Shown piece by piece: positions 10,491 through 22,000 of a stretch of DNA of 64,000 nucleotides. How positions within the stretch are numbered: the stretch's first letter is position 1; every line of letters starts with the position of its first letter. Source of the DNA: Mesocentrotus franciscanus (taxonomy: Eukaryota > Echinodermata > Echinoidea > Camarodonta > Strongylocentrotidae); NCBI GenBank assembly GCA_037976565.1, contig CP137671.1, forward strand, positions 25,062,197-25,126,196, given 5' to 3'. The notes below the pieces were generated by a model that was given only the letters and a program-made list of their open reading frames with translations, made no database searches and was not told the DNA's origin. A program made the position numbers and the translations under genes.

Positions 10491-11052
10491 GTAACTACTA
10501 ACTACCCCCTAAAGAATTGCTCATAATTTCGAAACCCTTAAAATGTATCACGATTTCATCTTACCACAATATTGGTAGAGTCGTTATAGGTACATTTTGT
10601 GTGAAAATCAGAGATATCCATCACTGTATGGCTGAATGAGCACAGATTAAAGACAAAATGGCCCAATTCAAAAGTCACAAGACATTGTGCGTGCCTGCAC
10701 ACTGTTGTGAAACAGCACATGACTGAATGCATTGATTATGAAACAATGCTTTTTGATATTCCATCCATTTTTATTTGTAAATGGTACATGTGGTTAAATG
10801 CATTATTTGCAATTGTAAAACAGTGCATTTTGAATTGTTGTTAATACTCAGTAAACTGCAATGATAATATTACTTTTGCGAATTTTTAAATATGAAAATA
10901 ACAAATCATTAATGTGTGCTTACTCAACCATGGATTAATGATAACCTCTTATTGTTACACATTGTTTTCCTAACTAGCATAGAAATATTTTTGCAAGACG
11001 AAATCGATTCTACGTTATAAAATTATGAGCAATTGTTTAGGAGTGTAGTTAC
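10491..11052. mobile_element. MITE with long terminal inverted repeats
   Basis: The left end GTAACTACTAACTACCCCC...ATTGCTCATAATTT is mirrored at the right end (ATTATGAGCAATTGTTTAGG...GTAGTTAC). Similarity continues inward for about 85 bp (CGATTTCATCTTACCAC against CGATTTCGTCTTGCAAA). The interior is non-coding. I could not identify a target duplication. Confidence 0.68.
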
Positions 11053-11059
11053 TTGTTGT

Positions 11060-12080
11060 GACAATCAACCATCAATTTTTTTTCTTCCAAGGGAGCTCAT
11101 TTTTTAATTTACAAAAAGAGCCCCTTCAGGTTTTTCATGGGGGTTCTTTTCATGACGGGGGCTACTGTTTGGAATGTTATTTGGTTTCTAAATTTTATTC
11201 CGGCCGTATCGTATAGAAACAGCATTCATAGAATCTTACATTTCAGTTAATGATTCCATCCACTATTACTCAAATGGAAATGTTCTTATACTATTAGATA
11301 TTAGTTCGTGTCAAGATATATGTCGTGTAATCACTATTTTTTTTAATTTATCATTTTGAGCTGTCAAAAATATGTCTCAGTAATAATAATGGCGTAACTC
11401 TGGACATTTATGTATTTGTTGTTAGATATTAATTGGTAATCTTGAAACCATGATTAAATTAAAAAGGAAGACTAATAGAGAAACTTAAATTGTTTTATGT
11501 GCCTTTCATTTTAAACTTTTGTCCTTTTGAACTGTTTCTCATCATTAATCATGTTACTTCATTTTCACGTACATTCAGCACCTAAGAAATATAGAACTAC
11601 CAAATTTGCAATACAGTACGAGACTCTGCTTAATAAAGAAGTCAAGAGGACACTGATCAACTGATGTGTAGAAATCACAGGGCGGGGTCGTACTTTTTAA
11701 CTTGACGATCTCACGAGGAACAAACCACACTATCAAACAATAAGATTATATAATTAATATCAACGATTTAATATAGATGATCAACACAAATATCAAGGGT
11801 CGTATAATCGTTAGTGGTTTACACAAAAAATACACACAATAATCAAATGTCGCGGGAGTGAACTCCCTCAAACGGCATATAATTTACATAAACATAACAG
11901 TGACATAGTAAACGGAATCGTCTCGAGGGCGTACCCCGGAGGTTAATCTCCGTCACATTCAAAAATGAAGTACAACAATATAATCAATCACCCAAGACAA
12001 CAAATGTCAATCATCAGAAATCAAGTACAAGAAGGATCGTTAATTAGTTCAGCAAAGCGTTCAAAAATAAGAAATTACAA
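11060..12080. other. No gene recognised
   Basis: AT-rich DNA followed from about 11,690 by a somewhat GC-richer stretch (CGCGGGAGTGAACTCCC near 11,862, GGAGGTTAATCTCCGTCAC near 11,939). No exon, LTR pair or transposase seen. Confidence 0.4.
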
Positions 12081-12560
12081 TCAAACCAAATCAGCATTGA
12101 CGAGGTCAGGCAATGACGATGCTGACGCGGCGACGAAACGATGACGACGAAGACGTAGACAGCGATGATGACGAAGACAGCGGCGATGCCGGATACGAAG
12201 ATGAAGACGACGATGACAGAGACGATGAGGAAGACGAAGACGATGGTCTTGTTGATGGTGATGAGACAATCAATCGATGAATGCGATGATGGTCATGCAG
12301 ATAATGTCAATGATGTGGTGTTGACGATGACGATAATCAGCGAGTCAGCACAGCACAACGGATGACGGTGATGTGATGACGATGATCAACGTGTCAACAC
12401 AACAAAATGGATGGAGGCGATCGAAAAGACAGTAGTCGATAAAAGATAATGAGTCCATGATGGTGAGGTGATGACGAAGACGACAATCAACGTGTCAACA
12501 CAACAGATGATAGCGAGGTGATGACGATGACGGCAATTATCGTGTCAACACAACGAAAAG
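12081..12560. repeat. GATGACGA-rich minisatellite with GTGTCAACACAAC units
   Basis: GTGTCAACACAAC or close variants occur near 12,343, 12,391, 12,492 and 12,542 (spacing 48, 101, 50), so the unit is about 50 bp. The GATGACGACGA-rich context gives Arg/His- or Met/Thr-rich open frames that are repeat artefacts. Confidence 0.65.
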
Positions 12561-13606
12561 CAAGTCCATCGGGAGAGGTCCGGGATCGACGAAGTCGTGC
12601 GTCCATGTTGGACGAAAATTCGACTGGAACGATAAACAAAAACACTGTAACGACCTGTGTGTACCGATGAAAATAATCCCTCTGATTTCCACATGGAATT
12701 ACCGGAAAAATCAAAGCGAAGCCCTAATCACTGGTGTAGCGTGATTAGTTAAAACACGCGCACAAAATTAATATGCACGTATACGCGCTGTATGTAACAA
12801 TGTCAATGAAAAATCTACATAACAAATGAATAGAATATTAACGAACCAGACAGAACCGGTTGGGACATCATGTCTGCAAAGCCAGACAGCGGACCATAGG
12901 AAAGCAATACGTATTACACGTACAAATCTAGCACAAAACGTTATTATACATGCAAAAGTTAAAAATCGTGACATTTTGTCACTACAGATGTAACAACATC
13001 TTATCCTGTCCCAGAAAATCAAAATGTATTTGTAATTTCACTAATGTTCACAACTGGGAATTTTCACAATTGTATAATTTTCACATGATCAGATCAACGC
13101 GAACTAAAAAGTAGATTAACCAAATACATAGATACAGCGCGCGCAAACAATCACAGCTTTCGTGGTCGCTTTCCACGTAGATGAAGGCACCAGCGAACGC
13201 AACGGTACTATAAAGTTGTTGCTTATTTCAGTTATCGGTGAAAACGCTGCGAGAAGAAATCCCGTAGACCAGTACAGACATTTTCTCTCTCGGAACCTTA
13301 CTTTTATACATGCTGAAGCTATCGCTAATTTTATTATTCTCAATTTGAAGAGTGTACATTTACTCAACAGTGCAAGTACCATCCTCTTTCAGGAACTATT
13401 TTGAGTTTTTATATTCATTTCGAGATTTCAAACAACTTATTTAAAACAATCCCAAGCTTTAAAGCAATCTACAGGCAAAACGAATGACACGTGGAGTTTT
13501 TTTAGACCGAAGCGTGCTAAACCCTAAAAGTTTTTAAATTTCAAAGGATTCCTTACTCAAATTACAATATAAATAATAATAAATATATTATCACCCCGGT
13601 CATCGG
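12560..13606. other. No gene recognised
   Basis: Short open frames on both strands here (for example 13,116-13,404) have no recognisable domain and no partner copy in the window. Confidence 0.4.
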
Positions 13607-13987
13607 CAGTGGCGGATCCAGGGCCCGGGGGGCCCGGGCCCCCTCCCCTAGAAAAAAACACAGGTAAAAACACCCTTTTTTGAAAAAAGAGTTGGGCCCC
13701 TCCTGGCGCCCAAGGGGGTGGCGGTGGAAAAAAATAACCATTCCCGTAGAGAAAATTTTTTTTCGGGTACCAAAAAAAATTGTGCTCACTACCCCTGGCC
13801 CCCAAGGGGGTGGTGGTGTGGAAGAAATTACCCTTCCCGGAGGGGAAATTTTTTTTCGGGTGCCAAAATTTTTTTGTGCTCACTACCCCCCACTGAGCGA
13901 AAAATCGACCGGCACGATTTTCAAATTTTCGCAAGAAGTGGGCCCCTTTTAGGCCCCCTCCCTTGCCGCCGGCTGGATCCGCCCCTG
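13607..13987. mobile_element. hAT-like MITE, GGCGGATCCAG family, copy 1
   Basis: Ends CAGTGGCGGATCCAGG and, inward from the right, CAGGGGCGGATCCAGC. A perfect 8-bp target duplication GTCATCGG lies at 13,599-13,606 and 13,988-13,995. Eight-base duplications and CAG ends fit hAT superfamily non-autonomous elements. The interior has a duplicated GGGG-rich module with two CTCACTACCCC blocks. Confidence 0.85.
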
Positions 13988-14111
13988 GTCATCGGATTGA
14001 TGCTTACTCGCACACATGTATGCACATTCACATTCTCCATTCCCTGGGGAGCATTCCAGCCAGTCGCCATTTTACAAGCGCCACTTGCTAGTCAAACAAC
14101 ATTAACTTTCG

Positions 14112-14190
14112 CATCCTACCGGGTACCCATTTAACACCTGGGTGAAGAGTGGCAAATGTAGATCAAAGTCTTGCCAAAGGACATTTAAAT
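14112..14190 (-). mobile_element. SINE body fragment
   Basis: The reverse complement of CCTACCGGGTACCCATTTAA...GCCAAAGGACATT matches the body of the SINE at 48,137-48,325 (AATGTCCTTTGGCAAGATAT...GGTACCGGTAGG). The head is missing. Confidence 0.75.
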
Positions 14191-14481
14191 TTATGGATCG
14201 ATTATATTACTACACAGCAGATGTAGTTACATGCACGTTTCAGGCCCGTCGGAATAAATTTTAAAGTGGTACGGTTTCAGTGGGGGCCGGGTTCAAAGGG
14301 GCAGAACCCCTGGTGGGGGGGGGGCGAAGGCCCTTGAAGCTCTTGTATTTTGAAAAATGAAATTACAATTTCCATGGTAAGTTGAAACAAGTGGAAATTC
14401 AGTGGCGCAATGAGCAAAAAAACGTCTGGTGGACAGAAACAAAACAGGGGGTGCATGGGTGCAGGGAGGGAGAAGTTTCCC

Positions 14482-14935
14482 CGTTCTCGACTCTTAATCT
14501 TTGTCTGAATTCAGTTTTCGCCCTCCCGCGCTAAGCGTGGAAGCTTTGACGTTCCATTAAATTATTAGAGAATTGAGACGATTCGTTGTACCTCTCGACT
14601 CTTATTCCTTGTCTGGATTCGATTTTCCCCCTCCCGCGCGAAGCGCGGAAGCTTCGAAGTTTCATTAAATTATTGGAGAAAGAAGACGATTCGTTTTACC
14701 GTTCTCGACTCTTAATCCTTGTCTGAATTCAGTTTCCCCCCTCCCGAAGCTTTGACGTTTCATTAAATTATTTGAGAAAGAAAACGATTCGTTGTACCGT
14801 TCTCGAATCTTAATCTCGTCTGAATTCAGTTCCCCCTCGCTAAGCGCGGGAGCTTTGACGTTTCACTAAATTATTAGAGAAAGAAGACGATTCGTTGTAC
14901 CGTTCTCGACTCTTAATCCTTGTGTGAATTTTCAA
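14482..14935 (+). repeat. ~110-bp tandem array, orientation 1
   Basis: About four units of GTTCTCGACTCTTAATCC...TGAATTCAG...CCCTCCCGCGC...AAGCTTTGACGTTTCATT, each ending GACGATTCGTTGTACC. The same unit forms an inverted array at 50,150-50,710. Each unit carries a small GCGCGAAGCGCG palindrome. Confidence 0.85.
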
Positions 14936-15112
14936 AAATGTTTCTTTGTCTGCTCCTTTTTCTTCCTACGTCCTCTTATCTGTTTTCTTCTCTCTCTCTC
15001 TCTCTCTCTTTGGCCCGCGTTTTTTTTTTTTTTTTTTTTTTGGGGCTACGCGCCTGGGTAGAGCGTAGCGTGCGAAGTGAGCGGAGCGTAAATTGGCGTG
15101 GGTTCCGGCAGG

Positions 15113-15690
15113 GGTGAAGGGGCGGAGCCCCCAGAAGCTCAGAGGTTATAAGCATTAAATTACGGTCAGATGAGCATCCAGGGGCCCGCCTTAGGTCCTT
15201 TGATGGGGTTCCAGGGGCAACACCCCCGGAAGCTCAGGGGTTTTAGGCATTGAATCACAGTCAGATGAGCATCCATGCAGGGGCCTGCTTTTGGGCCCCT
15301 GGTGGGGTCCATGGGCGGAGCCCTCGCAAGATCAGGGGTTTTAGGCATTTAATAACGGTCATATGAGCATATTTTTTATACCTTATTTGTGACACTGGCA
15401 GATCACTAATTGGCTTGGGATCCAGGGGGCGGAGCCCCCAGAAGCTCAGGGGATTTAAGCATGAAATTACAGTCAGATGAGCATCCAGGGGCCCGCCTTA
15501 GGGCCTTTGATGGGGTCCAGGGGCGGAGTCCCCGCAAGCTCAGGGGTTTTAAGCATTTATAATAACGGTCAGATCAGCATCCAGGGGCCCGCCTTAGGGC
15601 CTTTGATGGGGTCCAGGGGCGGAGTCCCCGCAAGCTCAGGGGTTGTAAGCATTTATAATAACGGTCAGATGAGCATATTTGTATACCTCA
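15113..15690 (+). repeat. ~96-bp tandem array
   Basis: The landmark GAGCATCCAGGGGCC or GAGCAT recurs at about 15,172, 15,268, 15,364, 15,478, 15,575 and 15,671, with GGGGCGGAGCCCC blocks between. Six units, mostly 96-97 bp apart. The unit length is a multiple of three, which explains the repetitive open frame. Confidence 0.82.
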
Positions 15691-16829
15691 TTTGTGAAAC
15701 TGGCAGGTCACTATTCTTTCTTTCTTTCTATTTTTCTTTAACATACTTTTTCAAAAAAGTGAGGGGGGCTCTATAGCCCCCGAGCACCGCCGTTCCGCGT
15801 GCCCTGACATGTAGGTTTTTAAATAAGCATATTGTTTGCCTGACTGTAAATTTGGGAATTTGTCATTTTCCAACAAACGCATAAAAAGTATTATTTATAA
15901 ACAAGTTAGAACAAATCCCGGAAAATAACGTCATTTCAGCAACATTTACAAATCATTGGTATCGAATTAGAAATAAACCGCGTTTGTTGCCCCCCCCCCC
16001 CTATCAGTACGCCAGTGAGTGGAATAATGCTTTTAATAACTCCTCGAGCGTTCCTTGTGCACCAGTGCACATTCGTGCGATTAAGTTGAACAATTATAAT
16101 AATTAGATTTCTCCTCCACCATTGTACCAGTGAAACTATTTTTTTAAAAGTGTGCTTAAAGGTCCCCTTACATTGACCATCGGAGGCTCATCGTCTCCTC
16201 CAATTGTGAAAATTTCCGTTGGAATCTGTGCCAACAAGAGCCCTGTTTTCTGGGGAAATAAATAGATGGGTTAAATAGACCCGCAAAAATGCCGTAGGCC
16301 CTGGTTGTCCCATGAATTTACCAGAGAAGGGCGGGAAAAATCGTGTCCAAATGAAGGGTCCTATAAATATATAGGCCTACGTGGCTACGTTGGAATTGAA
16401 ATCAAATTTTTTAAAGTTGAATGAAGAGGTGACAAAAATGGGCGGGAAAATCTATATAGACCTAACCTATAAATAGGAGGTTTCACGGTCAGGTGGTGAG
16501 CTTAATTTATCACTTTCTTGGGGATATTATTTTTAAGATTTGCGATTGGACGAAAAAGTTATGTAGCCTATATGCTGTCTTTCAGTTTATGTGATAATGC
16601 GTTTCATAATAATGCAAAAAAGGCAAAGTCACTTCGATGTTAGTGTTCTTCCATTAAGCTGGTGATAACCCTACGATCAGCCTATTATTTTGACATTAAT
16701 CATCCTCCCACCTTCTCTCTTCTTTTCTCTTCTCTTTTCTTCTCCCTCTCCATCTCTTTTTTTTTTCAAAGCTGAAAAGTGGTACGGTCAATCCCCGGCC
16801 GTACCACCCGTAGCGGCTCAGACGGGCCT

Positions 16830-17320
16830 GGTACATTTTGTACGGGGAACAACTTTTCTTAAAATTCGCTATCAATGATAAATTACAATAATTCTTACAA
16901 TTTAATAAAATCGTTGCATTTGATAGATGAGAGCAAATTTCTCATAGAATTTAGTATTAGTTATTGATATCAAGCTCTATGAAACAGGGTCTGTGTTGGA
17001 ACACAAATATTAATCCGGAAAAAGTACATAAATATTTGATTCACTATATATAACAAAACGTGTCGAAAGCAAGGGCACAATGACATGGGGTTATGTATAG
17101 AAACACAATGAATACGCTGGAGCATCAGCAGCAGGGGTGGGTGCAGTTGTTGCGATGGAAAATTCCAGAACTGGTTCCGGATTGCAAAATGCTGTTATGT
17201 CCAATCATAGAGATTTCTATGTCAAATGGATATACTTGACGTCACACATGGGAAATACCCTTTGGACCGGTTTGAACCAGATATCCTTTTAGTTTTTCTA
17301 TTATTGTTGTTATTGCTGTT
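16830..17320. other. Host segment shared with block B (32,300-32,640)
   Basis: GTTGCATTTGATAGATGAG, TGTGTTGGAACACAAATATT and CCGGAAAAAGTACATAAATA all recur in block B in the same order. ACAATGAATACGCTGGAGCA near 17,106 recurs near 29,854. No supported exon. Confidence 0.72.
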
Positions 17321-17734
17321 GTTATCCCCTCGCCGACGAAGGAGGGGATATAGAAACGCTGCTGTCCGTCCTTCCTTCCGTCCGTCCGTCCGTTCGTTCG
17401 TAACAAATTTGGTTTCCGATCGATAACTTCAGTAATGTTTGACGGATTTTAATGAAATTTGATATGAAGATACATGGTATCAAAACACAGCCTAAGTTCG
17501 ATTTCGGAGTATGATAGTCAAAGGTCATAGCTCATTTAATATGCGAATCTGGTTTCCGATCGATAACTTTAGTAATGTTTGACGGATTTTAATGAAATTT
17601 GATATGAAGGTACATGGTATCAAAACACAGCCTACTAAGTTAAATTTCGGAGTATGTAGGTCAAAGGTCATAGCTCATTAAATATGCGAATCTGGTTTCC
17701 GATCGATAACTTTAGTAATGTTTGACGGATTTTA

Positions 17735-18121
17735 ATGAAACCACGTTCTTCATTTACTCCAGCTAATGCTCCTTCAGATGATTCTACTCCTTCAACTCGC
17801 AAGATGCAGAACAGAGCGTCGTCCCAAGCCAGAAATCTACACCAGTCCGCGAATAGGCCTAGACCGATACTAGTCAAGCTATGTTCTTATCGCCATAAAC
17901 GGATCATAATGAGTAAGAAGTCACAACTCAAAGAGTCAGGATTTATGATAGTGGAAGATCTCACACAAAGGAACTTTCAATTACTAATGGATGCTCGCAG
18001 ATCGAAGCAAGTTGAGAATGCGTGGTCAATTGATGGGAAAGTGTTTGCAGCAGTCAAGACAACAGGAAGCAAGCCACTGAAGAAATTGATAAGCTCACTT
18101 GATCAACTGAACTCTCTCTGA
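17735..18121 (+). pseudogene. LINE ORF1-like C-terminal fragment
   Basis: An open frame of about 128 codons with RPRPILVKLCSYRHKRIIM followed by a charged segment and KVFAAVKTTGSKPLKKL. The RPRPILVKLC...K pattern is typical of the LINE ORF1 RNA-binding fold. The N-terminal part is missing, and the first residues read through the junction with the host repeat, so 5-prime truncation is likely. Confidence 0.6.
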
Positions 18122-18394
18122 ATTTTGCACAGTCGACTTTAAATCAATCCAAGATTGTACCATGAGGAGATGAAGATATTTCTCTGGTATATTATATATT
18201 AAGTACCTTGGATCAATTTATTGCATGCACCATGATGTGAAGATGCTTTTCCTGGTATAATACTCGAATCTTACCTTGGAACTTTTTGAAACTTGTTAAT
18301 ATACATACAAACTATTTACAGTTGTTGTGTGCTTTTGTGACTGTGAATGATTGTTACTACTTGTGTGTGATTTTGTTATTGTCATTATACTCTT

Positions 18395-19483
18395 TTGTCT
18401 TTTTGTTGGTATTTTTTGTATTTTATTTTTTCTTACATTGTGAAATGGTTAATTATTGCAAACTATGTAAAAACTCACTTCAATACATGTACTCATTTAT
18501 CTACACATGCATCTTTCTGTACTCAGTGTAATGCTGAGATATTCCCATTTAACAACTCTATATCAGACAATGAATTTCTCTGGAATCTATACAGTTACTT
18601 TGAACTGAATCAAAATATAGATATTGAAAGACTACAATGTCTAACAGTAAACCCTTTTGAGATGAACAATGATCTCGCTAATTCTGACAATATCTTAGCT
18701 GATACTACCTCTCACTCCGAATCTGATGACTACTTTCCAGAACGTAACTGTAAATACTTGTTCACAGATGAATTTAAATCAAAGTTTCAGAACTCAAACA
18801 ACAGTTTTTCAATTTTAAATGTAAATGCTCGAAGTCTCCCGATAAATTTTGATGAGTTACAGTTGTTATTGAAAAGTTTGAATCATGCATTTACAGCTAT
18901 AGGAATATCTGAAACCTGGTTCAGAGAAAATACTATTACTGACATGTTTGCATTGGATGGTTATTCTCTTGTCAATACTGACAGATCTGGAAAATATGGT
19001 GGTGGTGTTGCTATTTATATCAATAATTCTTTTGAATTTGCAATTCGATCAGAATTTTGTAAAAGTACATCATTCTGCGAAACTGTATTTATTGAATTAC
19101 CACAAAAAAAAAAGAAAGCGATTGTTATAGGCTGTGTGTACCGTTCCCCCAACTCTGATATAATTGAATTTACTGAGACAATGAATCATTTTCTGCACAA
19201 GCTGTGTAATGAAAATAAAGAAATTTACTTACTCGGGGACTTTAATATAAATCTCCTAAATTATTCTAGTGATACCAAAACATATGATTTCTTAAATACA
19301 ATGTATTCACACTCCATGTTTCCCCTGATCACAAAACCATCACGTATAACCCCAAATACAGCCACGCTTATCGATAATATATTTACTAATTGCTTACAAA
19401 ACGACTTACAAAGTGGTCTGATTTATTCTGATATATCAGATCACTTCCCAGTATGGTGTGTGAACAATAAACAGATTATTTAA
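18395..19483 (+). pseudogene. LINE ORF2 apurinic-type endonuclease domain
   Basis: The endonuclease starts at about 18,808 (SILNVNARSLP), then SETWF (the catalytic Glu region), GGGVAIYI, VYRSPN, LLGDFNINL (catalytic Asp and Asn) and a final SDISDHFPV with the catalytic Asp and His. All expected APE-type motifs are visible. A stop follows at 19,483, and coding homology continues in another frame. Confidence 0.88.
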
Positions 19484-19639
19484 TATGCGAGTGTCAACAC
19501 CACCACCAATGTTAGACTTATTACCAATAAACAACTTTTACAATTTAAATACAAACTCCTGAATGTTGATTGGACTCCAGTTCAAAATACTATAGATGCA
19601 AACAAATCATATGACTTATTTAATCATATATTATCCAAG

Positions 19640-21652
19640 TTGTATAATGAATGTTTCCCTATTGTTCAGAGGTATAACTCTAAATTGAAGTGTAAAAGAC
19701 CATGGATTACAACCAGTATATTGAAATCAATTCATGTCAAACAGAAATTATATCATAAATACTTGAAAAGATTTGTCAGTAAGAAAAAATATATCACATA
19801 TAAAAACTCACTTACTGCTATTATAAGATCTTCTAAAAAGAAATATTTTTATAATATGTTTCATAAGATAAAAGGTGACATGAAAAAAACCTGGAGTAAT
19901 ATCAATGGATTATTGGGGAAAAGGCGTAAAATATTCCTGAGAAAATGTATCATGAAAATGTTCATCTTTCCTCACCTCATGTGATCTCAGATTCCTTTAA
20001 CCATTATTTTGTCAATATTGCTGAAAAAATTTCCCAAGATATACCTACCTCTTCTCATATATTTCATGACTTCATGCCTGTTAATAATAGCTACTCTTCC
20101 TTATTCTTAAAACCAACATCTGTATATGAAATTTTAAAAATTGTTTCTTCTATGAATTCATCAAAAGCAAGTGGGTCTGATGATATGGCCCTCAAAGTTC
20201 TTAAGGACTCTATTCATTTACTTGTTGATCAGCTTTGTTTAATATTTAATAAATCCCTATCACAAGGGATTATACCTGACAGACTCAAAGCTTCCAAGGT
20301 TATACCTGTGTATAAAAAGAAAAACCTCAAAATCTGGAAAACTACAGACCTATATCATTGTTACCATTTTTTCCAAAATTCTAGAAAAAGTTGCTCATAA
20401 AAGATTGTATTCACACCTTCAACTAAATGACATCCTCATTCCTGAACAATTTGGTTTTCGTGAAAATTTTCAACTTCTATGGGTGTATTAAATATCGCAA
20501 ATTTTATATCACAAAAAATTGACGAAGGCAATTACTGTATTGGATTATTTATGGATCTGTCAAAAGCCTTTGACACCATTGACCACAGCATACTCATACG
20601 TAAACTAAATGCATATGGTGTAAGAGGGCTAGCTTTAGATTGGTTTAAAAATTATCTGAATAACAGGTATCAGTATGTTGTGGTCAATGGTGTCCAATCA
20701 CAACGTAAACTTATTAAATATGGAATTCCGCAAGGGTCTGTACTTGGGCCCCTCCTGTTCCTTGTTTACATAAATGATATCACAAAATCTTCCAAATTAT
20801 TTCGCTATTCATTATTTGCCGATGACACGTGCATCTTAACTTCTCACAAGAATATCTATAATTTAATGTCTATTACTAATAAAGAAGTTAATAAATTATA
20901 TGATTGGTTCTGTTGCAACAAACTTTCATTGAATTTTGATAAAACAAAGTTTATAATTTTCAGAACAAGGAACAGGAGGGTCCCGAATGACATTAATGAT
21001 TTTACTATTGGTGGTCATGATATATCACGTGTGGATAATGTTCAATTTTTAGGTATTACAGTCAATGAATTTCTCTCTTGGAAACCACATATTAGTAGTA
21101 TTTGTTCGAAAGTATCAAGATGTATAGGAATCATATCAAGGCTCAAATTTATATTACCACAAAACATACTCATCACTTTGTATCATAGCTTAATCTTGCC
21201 TCACCTTACATACTGTAATTCAGTGTGGGGCATACCTTTAAAAGCCATCTTTCTAGATTAATAATACTTCAGAAAAAGCAATTAGAATTATTTCGTCGTC
21301 CCCATATAACTGTCCGAGTATGCCATTATTTAAACAAATGAATATTTTACCAATATTTGAATTAATTTCTATGAACTCTCTCATATTTATGTATAAATAC
21401 CAACTTGGGCTCTTACCAAAAATATTTGATAATACGTTCACCCTTAATTCGTCTGTACATAAGTACAACACTCGTCAATGTAAATTATTTCATCAACCCA
21501 AGGTTTCCACTTCCATGGCCTCAATTTCATTTCGTGTAAAATATATCAAATTGTGGAACAGCCTAGATCAAAGTACTCAGCAAAGCTCAAATCTTTCAAA
21601 ATTCAAATTCTCTATAAAAAGATTGTATCTTACCAATATTAATGCATGCTAA
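19640..21652 (+). pseudogene. LINE ORF2 reverse transcriptase, frameshifted
   Basis: Fragments in changing frames cover the RT. There is a pre-RT region ending in LGKRRKIF (to about 19,984), fingers with SSKASGSDDM (about 20,160), DLSKAFDTIDHS with a catalytic Asp (about 20,550-20,590), GIPQGSVLGPLLF (about 20,720), and FADDT with the paired catalytic Asp (about 20,815-20,830). A C-terminal segment with LWNSLD runs to 21,652. Breaks lie near 19,930, 20,330, 20,470 and 21,245. Confidence 0.88.
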
Positions 21653-21699
21653 GTAGATAAATAAAATGTTTTAATTAATTCTTATTTTCTTCTCATATA

Positions 21700-22000
21700 T
21701 CATGAGCTTTCTCCCCTCCTACAATGCTCTCTCTTTCTTTTCTTTTCACCGTCAGAATTTATTTCTCCACCATGCTGACTCATTCTAATTATTTTCCTCT
21801 ACCATACTGATTCCCCACTCTCTCTCTCACTCTCTTTCTCTTTCTCTCTGTGTATTCTCTCCCTTGATATCTTTTTTCTCTATCTCATCTTTCTTCTTTC
21901 TCTTAACTGTATGCATATGGTTATGTGTGTGTGTGTGTGTTTGTGTGTTAGGGTGTGTGTGTTTGTGTGTGTGTGTACGTGTACATGAATCTGTCTATTT
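21700..22000. repeat. CT-rich and (GT)n tracts in LINE 3-prime region
   Basis: TCTCTC-rich sequence followed by GTGTGTGT at about 21,926-21,985. Confidence 0.8.

Larger units (their letters stand above)
9690..14189. mobile_element. 4.5-kb insertion relative to block B
   Basis: Block B reads GACCAATTGGATTTATTTATGG continuously (about 32,239-32,260), whereas block A reads GACCGATTGGATT and then resumes ATTTATGGATCGATT near 14,191. Everything between was added here or lost in B. It contains two TATATAGCGC-type repeats, a tRNA-SINE, a long-inverted-repeat MITE, an anonymous minisatellite region, a hAT-like MITE and a SINE fragment. Confidence 0.65.
14400..16017. mobile_element. Inner hAT-like element with CASTGGCG ends
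   Basis: Left end CAGTGGCGCAATGAGC and, inward from the right, CACTGGCGTACTGATAG. The right 110 bp recurs at 35,295-35,420 and inverted at 43,357-43,485. No transposase; the interior is two tandem arrays. Confidence 0.58.
14241..16830. mobile_element. Outer nested element with CAGGCCCGTC inverted ends
   Basis: Ends CAGGCCCGTC at 14,241 and GACGGGCCTG at 16,830 are perfect 10-bp inverted repeats. Flanks GCACGTTT (14,233-14,240) and GTACATTT (16,831-16,838) match at 6 of 8 bases, suggesting an old 8-bp duplication. Block B near 32,290 lacks the element. It contains another element and two tandem arrays. Confidence 0.6.

Noticed and set aside
12081..12365. His/Arg-rich and Met/Thr-rich frames
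   Set aside because: Generated by GATGACGA-type repeats.
15477..15776. Open frame with a repeated SIQGPALGPLMGSRGG motif
   Set aside because: Follows from the 96-bp tandem unit, ends in unrelated sequence, and has no start context.
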